From Actinomortierella ambigua (lineage: Eukaryota; Mortierellomycota; Mortierellomycetes; Mortierellales; Mortierellaceae), in the NCBI GenBank assembly GCA_016098155.1, contig JAAAJB010000035.1, positions 1-64,000 of the forward strand: DNA of 64,000 bases, in the 5' to 3' direction. This document shows positions 59,640-64,000 of this stretch, piece by piece. Position numbers and translations under genes: made by a program. The notes beneath the pieces were generated by a model. It was not told the DNA's origin and made no database searches. It was given only the letters and a program-made list of their open reading frames with translations. Numbering within the stretch: the stretch's first letter is position 1; each line of letters starts with the position of its first letter.

Positions 59640-60130
59640 TCACCGCTATCCATCCCACTATCATGCAGAGGATACGGTCCAGAACAGGAAAAGGCCCAAT
59701 GTAAAGGTACTGCAAGTGAGATGATTGTGGTAAATTCGTTATTGATGATTTCTCCTGACAGATGAATTTCTAATAGTGCACTGAAGAGAGCAGGAGTCGC
59801 CTACATATTAGGAGCTCCTAAGCATGCAAAACGAAGATCAGCCTGCCGAGAAACACGCCCATTCTCTCAGCGCAAAATCAGTCAACCCGATGCGCAACAC
59901 TTTTATTGGTTCATAAGGACGCCTGGAAGGACTTGTCTGCTTTTGGACAGGGACACGTGGTGGTGTTCGACCTGAGGCAACGATTATCTCACCGACTTCA
60001 AGGAATACCGGCGCAGAACAGGGGACTCTCTCTCGCTATAGCCACGATTGCTGATGTGTCAGTGAGGTGGAATAAGGCAACGACGTTTTCAAAAATGGTT
60101 GAGGGATCGACATGGTACAGATGAGTTGAA
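59640..60130. repeat. Diverged tandem repeat, right copy
   Basis: Right-hand copy of the repeat at 58920-59530. It continues into an open stretch (DAWKDLSAFGQGHVVVFDLRQRL, seen as DAWKDL...VVFDLRQR) whose family I do not recognise. Confidence 0.65.
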
Positions 60131-61257
60131 GAAAGCTTGCCTTTAGTACCAGGCTTCCAAGGCCATCGAGGCCATGTGGCCATCGAGGCCATGTGGCCAT
60201 CGTAGGTGGAGGTGAAGAATCGAGTCTTCGCCGATGACGTTAAGACCAGTCGTGCTGTCTGTAAGAGAGCCGCAGCGGAGTCCAATCAGGACGAGGCGAT
60301 TGTGGTCTATGTCAACTGCGTCCTGCATTTCTTAGTAAGTCGCTTTCACATGCAAGTACGCCATCATCAAGATAGATACATTTAACACTTTATCTCACAT
60401 CTGACGATACCCTTCTCTTTTCCCCCGACCTCTGTGTTGGATAGTATACATTACTTTAGCATTCGGTGAGACCATTGGAGACAAAAGTTAAATAACGAGC
60501 TCGTAGGCCTTGAATCAAGATGAACAAATTTATACGCTGCCATTAAGCCATAGGCAGCACAGTTGCACAATGAAGATACTGTTTAGTGGACTACTGAGCT
60601 GGCACAGGTGTATGGTCAGGGATTGTGTGGTAAATGACTCTGGATGGAATGGGTGCATGTACGGCCTGTAGTACGAGAAGGTTGGTCAAGACTATACTGG
60701 TGCATTGTTCAGGTACGTCGGTGGGGCTGATGCAGCATAAGGCCACGACTTGCTAGGAAGAAGACCCTGCTGTATTGGTAATAGAAACGATAGGTCAACT
60801 GTCTAAAGTATTGTAGTACCATCGAAAATAGCGCACTTGAAGGAGTGAAGTCCTCGAATCTTGTCGAGCCTTGATAATCACTTTGTCTTGTGGTTGAAGA
60901 CCCTGCCTCAAGACGAGGTGAACGAGGAAATTTCGTGTCTAGAGGGTAGCATTTCTCCCTCTTTTGCAAAGATATCTCCTGGAAGGAGCATAAAAAAATG
61001 ACGGAGGTCAACATGGCGTGCTGCTCAAACTTTCCCATTGACAGCGACATCTAAGCGCCAAAGATCATGAGACTTGAAGTCTCTCAGGTATCTAGCATTT
61101 ATCGATGTGCTGATAGCAATGGAATACATGTATTGTGTGGTCGTAACAGCTAACGCTACGAAACCCGGTTCATGGAGGGCACCAACGGCTCGAACGACTT
61201 CTCGATGGAAACACTGAACACCTCTCGGCCGGCCATGAGCGGAGTTTAGCCTGGTTT
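60131..61257. other. Gene-poor interval downstream of secreted-protein copy 2
   Basis: No supported gene. It contains a small tandem duplication (GGCCATGTGGCCATCGAG-type units at about 60160-60205). From about 60900 to 61250 it has sequence homologous to 56800-57560, the corresponding 3' side of copy 1. Confidence 0.5.
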
Positions 61258-61608
61258 TCAAACGTCGTCATCGTATTCAGGATCGTCAGGATAGTCCGCA
61301 TGGTACACGATTTCCTTACATTCTACTTCCGTGAAACATTCAGTTTCATAGCCCTCTTGACACAATTCGACGCAGCACTCTGGTAGGTGGCATCGTTCTT
61401 TGTTTCGGCACAGCTCGCCTTGCTCCATCCCAGCCCACGCTACTGGAGCCTTCACTCTAGCACTATAAGGTATAACTACTAGACATGGACAAGCGTTCGG
61501 GCCATCTTTAGGCTTATCGCAAAGTTCATATGCCCTAGCGCTTGAGACACAGATACAGAGTATCAACAGAGCAGTCACTACAAGGTATCGTGGCTGACGC
61601 GGAATCAT
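61258..61608 (-). CDS. Small secreted cysteine-rich protein, copy 2
   Basis: An intronless ORF of 116 residues. The signal peptide is nearly identical to that of copy 1 (QPRYLVVTALLILCIC). The mature part has the same ten-cysteine framework: C-x9-C-x-C, C-x5-C-x4-CC-x3-C-x7-C-x5-C, with PNACPC and ECC kept. The loops are almost wholly different. It ends in an acidic tail (PDDPEYDDDV) absent from copy 1. Conservation of signal, cysteines and flanks beside loop divergence is what is expected for a rapidly evolving effector-like or defence family (inference). Distance from copy 1 is about 3.65 kb, same orientation. Confidence 0.75.
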   Translation of the reverse strand: MIPRQPRYLVVTALLILCICVSSARAYELCDKPKDGPNACPCLVVIPYSARVKAPVAWAGMEQGELCRNKERCHLPECCVELCQEGYETECFTEVECKEIVYHADYPDDPEYDDDV

Positions 61609-62350
61609 CTCTAGTTGTCATGCGGGGGGTGAGCAGGGATCCAAGTAAAAAATATATGGCATATTAATGGCTAACACTTTTGTGTGACGCTAATAATGCA
61701 AGTTCCGTCAGGTTACCTTATAAATGTCGGCTCAGGGGATGTATATTTATATGTGAAAGCTTGGTGCACTTCTGCGAGTTTAGCAAGATTGACGGACTAG
61801 AAGGAATACAAGACTTGCTTGATGTTGGATCTTGCGGTAGTGGAGTTGGTGTGTTGGTATCAGACATCGGAGTCAGACGCCCTCTTTTTATACATGTAAA
61901 CTGAGCCAAAAGTGAACAGTCTACCTGCGAGAAAGACGTAGAGTAATCATTACTTTCATCTGCGCATGAATAGAGAGTTAGCAAGGAGAGTGAAAATCAA
62001 GGAGTCAAAGCGAAAAAAAACAACAGAGTCAAGGGATACGCCGAAAAAAAAAGATCAAGTCAGCCAACTATATTCAAAGAATCCAAATGTGTACTACATA
62101 GGTTGTTTTTTTTTCTAGGAGAATAGTTTTCACAGACGCTTCTCCGCCTGCATATTACGTTGAGCGAAGAGAGAGCGCTGCTAGACATGATGGGATAGGG
62201 TCTGACGAGAGAGACCGCAAGGGCGGTCAAAGACGGAAAAGAACAGGGGGAGACACCATTCAGTTTGAATCAAGAGAGTCTATCCTGGATCAAGGACTTA
62301 GGAGGTCAAGAATGTAAGATGTCAAAGAAACGGGAGCGGAAGGATGCCCC
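61609..62350. promoter_or_regulatory. Upstream region of secreted-protein copy 2
   Basis: Homologous to the region upstream of copy 1, including a TATA-like TTTTTATA at about 61886 (reads TATAAAAA on the gene strand). No other gene seen. Confidence 0.5.
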
Positions 62351-62359
62351 ACGACAAGG

Positions 62360-62560
62360 GATGCCAAAAAAGACAATGCATTCGGCCTGTCTCGTGTGCG
62401 GCGTCCCCCTCAGAGGACTTTACTCACAATGCGATCCCTTGCCCCTCCTAAATTCACAGCATGGATCGCCTTTCTGCAACACCACGGCCACAAGATCGAT
62501 TGGGACGATCATGAGCTCTTAGACATTGTCTCTCTTGTAAGGACGACCTGAACACCTCCT
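62360..62560 (+). pseudogene. Retroelement-like fragment, copy C (frameshifted)
   Basis: Reads CLVCGVPLRGLYSQC in one frame, then FTAWIAFLQHHGHK and DWDDHELLDIVSL in another, so at least one frameshift separates the zinc-like and helical parts. Homologous to copies A and B. Confidence 0.4.
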
Positions 62561-62589
62561 GTGGAATGACGTATCTCATGCCACGCACA

Positions 62590-64000
62590 CACTGCTAGTG
62601 AGATGGCCAGCATCGCTCAATCCATTCAGACATTCTACCTTGAAAACATAGTTCTCACTTCCCTACACCACTGCATCGTGAAACTCCCACTCTGCCCAAA
62701 AGCAAAAATGACATTTTTTAGAGTAAGGGGAATGAGGATATTTTACCCACTATTCTAGTCATCGATCTCACATGTAAAAGTCTTTTGTTGAAAAGCTCGC
62801 ACGCCCAAAAAAAAATATAGATATTACACAAGGTGTCGCATTGTCTCGAGACGGGCTCCGCAACAGCCCCCCCCCCCAAGTTTCTTCTTCCTTTCGTTTA
62901 AACCAAACAAAGCGTCGTCGTAGCAACCGCAGCAAAGACCGTAAAATTGAACCCAAGGACTTGTGTGAATTGTGTTGCAAAGAGTACGGTCCGAATCATT
63001 ACACGTCCCCACTCCCCTCCTTTTCAGCTGCAACCAGAAGCAGCATAGTCGTAACCAAACGGCAAGTTGATGAGGGCATTTCATACTGCACAGAAAATGG
63101 TGGGTTGTGTTCCAAGGAGTCGGCTACCGGATGCTTGGGTGTCGGAGTCGTGTGGGGCTGTCTATGTGAGCGATCCGAGAACGTTCTTGATAGGTGCTGT
63201 GGGGGAGGGGGGGACAGTTGAACATATCTTCGTCTCGGAGTTGAAAGCTCTAACAAAACTTGATGGATTGCATAGCCTTTTTTTTGAGCTGACAACAGTG
63301 GTCTTGTTACTGTGCACAATGGTCTGGAGATCGATCGGTCTCCATATTGCATCAAAGAAGTACAATAGAGAAAACACAGACCAGTCCCCCCCCCTTCCAT
63401 CCCTCTCTTACTAACTCTTCAAGATAACGGTGTATGGAATCCGCCAAGAGCATGGGGGGGGGGCGTTGGACGAAGAAATTTCGCGTTTAGAGGAGTACAT
63501 GTGTCTATTGAAGAAGGGGTGCAGAAAGAACCGCCCCTGAAATTTCAGCAAAGTGGCTAGCATGATGGTCTTGGATCGTCAGTGTCCCGTTCCCGACCCC
63601 TTGATCATTTTCGCCTTCTTTTTTTTCCAGTCCCTTGAACATTAGGTATCCTTCTTTACAGCCTTTTGAACATCGGCATCGCTTAGACCCAGTTATGTTG
63701 CTCGCCCTTGGCCAAGTCTTTGACCACTAGAGTGGCCATTAAAAATCTCTCTCCAGGCTAGCCAAATGTCTCGTCATCTAAATGAATGGTGCGCATGAGT
63801 GGATGAACGAGATTCCCACCAACGCCATATACTGCCTAGCGAAACCACAGCCACGGGAAACGGGCTTGTTAAAATCAATGCAGAAGACCTTTAAGCAATG
63901 GACTACCGCATTCGAGCGAGTAGCCTTGCTGCTACGGGTTGATGTGAGATCTAGTGGTGGCATTCTTTTAGGGACATGCTGTTCTACTTTGACCATTGAC
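62590..64000. repeat. Long dispersed repeat, right copy, running off the window
   Basis: Direct-orientation copy of 56075-57415 with an offset of about 6.67 kb at its right end. It has about 280 bp at 63020-63295 not present in the left copy. It continues to the window edge, so the secreted-protein gene that follows the left copy may also follow this one. Confidence 0.85.

Noticed and set aside
1..64000. tRNA, rRNA, CRISPR arrays and riboswitches
   Set aside because: Looked for by eye and none found; CRISPR is not expected in a fungal nuclear sequence.

Overview
This is eukaryotic, fungal DNA. It has many short GT-AG introns with CTAAC-like branch points, pyrimidine-rich promoters and AATAAA-type 3' ends, and its genes include VPS41, DDX46/Prp5, a POT1-like protein, a Num1/ApsA-like cortical protein and a DDHD phospholipase. 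The Sel1-repeat kinase, the many introns and the low-complexity insertions suggest an early-diverging filamentous fungus, most likely Mucoromycota (Mortierella-like). That placement is inference. Exon structures were built by hand from splice signals and reading-frame continuity.

Layout. 1-1.24 kb: 3' end of an unrecognised element or gene with a perfect hairpin and an A-tract. 1.24-3.6 kb: decayed intergenic DNA. 3.6-4.5 kb (-): GT34 glycosyltransferase. 6.05-12.5 kb (-): an 11-exon gene for a 1,693-residue redox protein (signal peptide, animal-type haem peroxidase, DOMON, cytochrome b561, cytochrome b5, FAD/NAD(P) reductase). 14.0-18.4 kb (+): VPS41, with an assembly gap in its last intron. 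18.8-19.4 kb (+): secreted beta-rich protein. 19.6-22.2 kb (+): kinase with Sel1 repeats. 23.2-33.9 kb (+): five tandem A1 aspartic-protease genes at about 2-2.5 kb spacing, with a decayed sixth copy at 34.9-35.2 kb. 35.3-39.9 kb (+): DDX46/Prp5 helicase. 40.0-42.8 kb (-): POT1-like protein. 44.2-50.6 kb (+): Num1/ApsA-like protein with a C-terminal PH domain. 51.6-55.5 kb (+): DDHD phospholipase. 55.55-64 kb: a repeat-rich block with two paralogous ten-cysteine small secreted proteins on the minus strand, decayed retroelement-like fragments, and a repeat at the right edge that predicts a third copy just outside the window.

The most notable finding is the peroxidase-DOMON-b561-b5-reductase fusion. 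It appears to hold a complete trans-membrane electron path in one polypeptide, from cytosolic NAD(P)H through FAD, b5 haem and b561 haems to an extracellular DOMON and peroxidase domain. It resembles dual oxidases (DUOX) in plan but uses unrelated electron-transfer modules, and its peroxidase has lost the distal histidine while keeping the proximal one. Second is the protease array: the two outer copies have Ser in place of the first catalytic Asp, none of the copies has a recognisable propeptide, all share a 20-nt upstream ATG-containing mini-exon, and one intergenic unit carries a bare poly(A) insertion flanked by a perfect 17-bp target-site duplication, with empty sites in the paralogous units.
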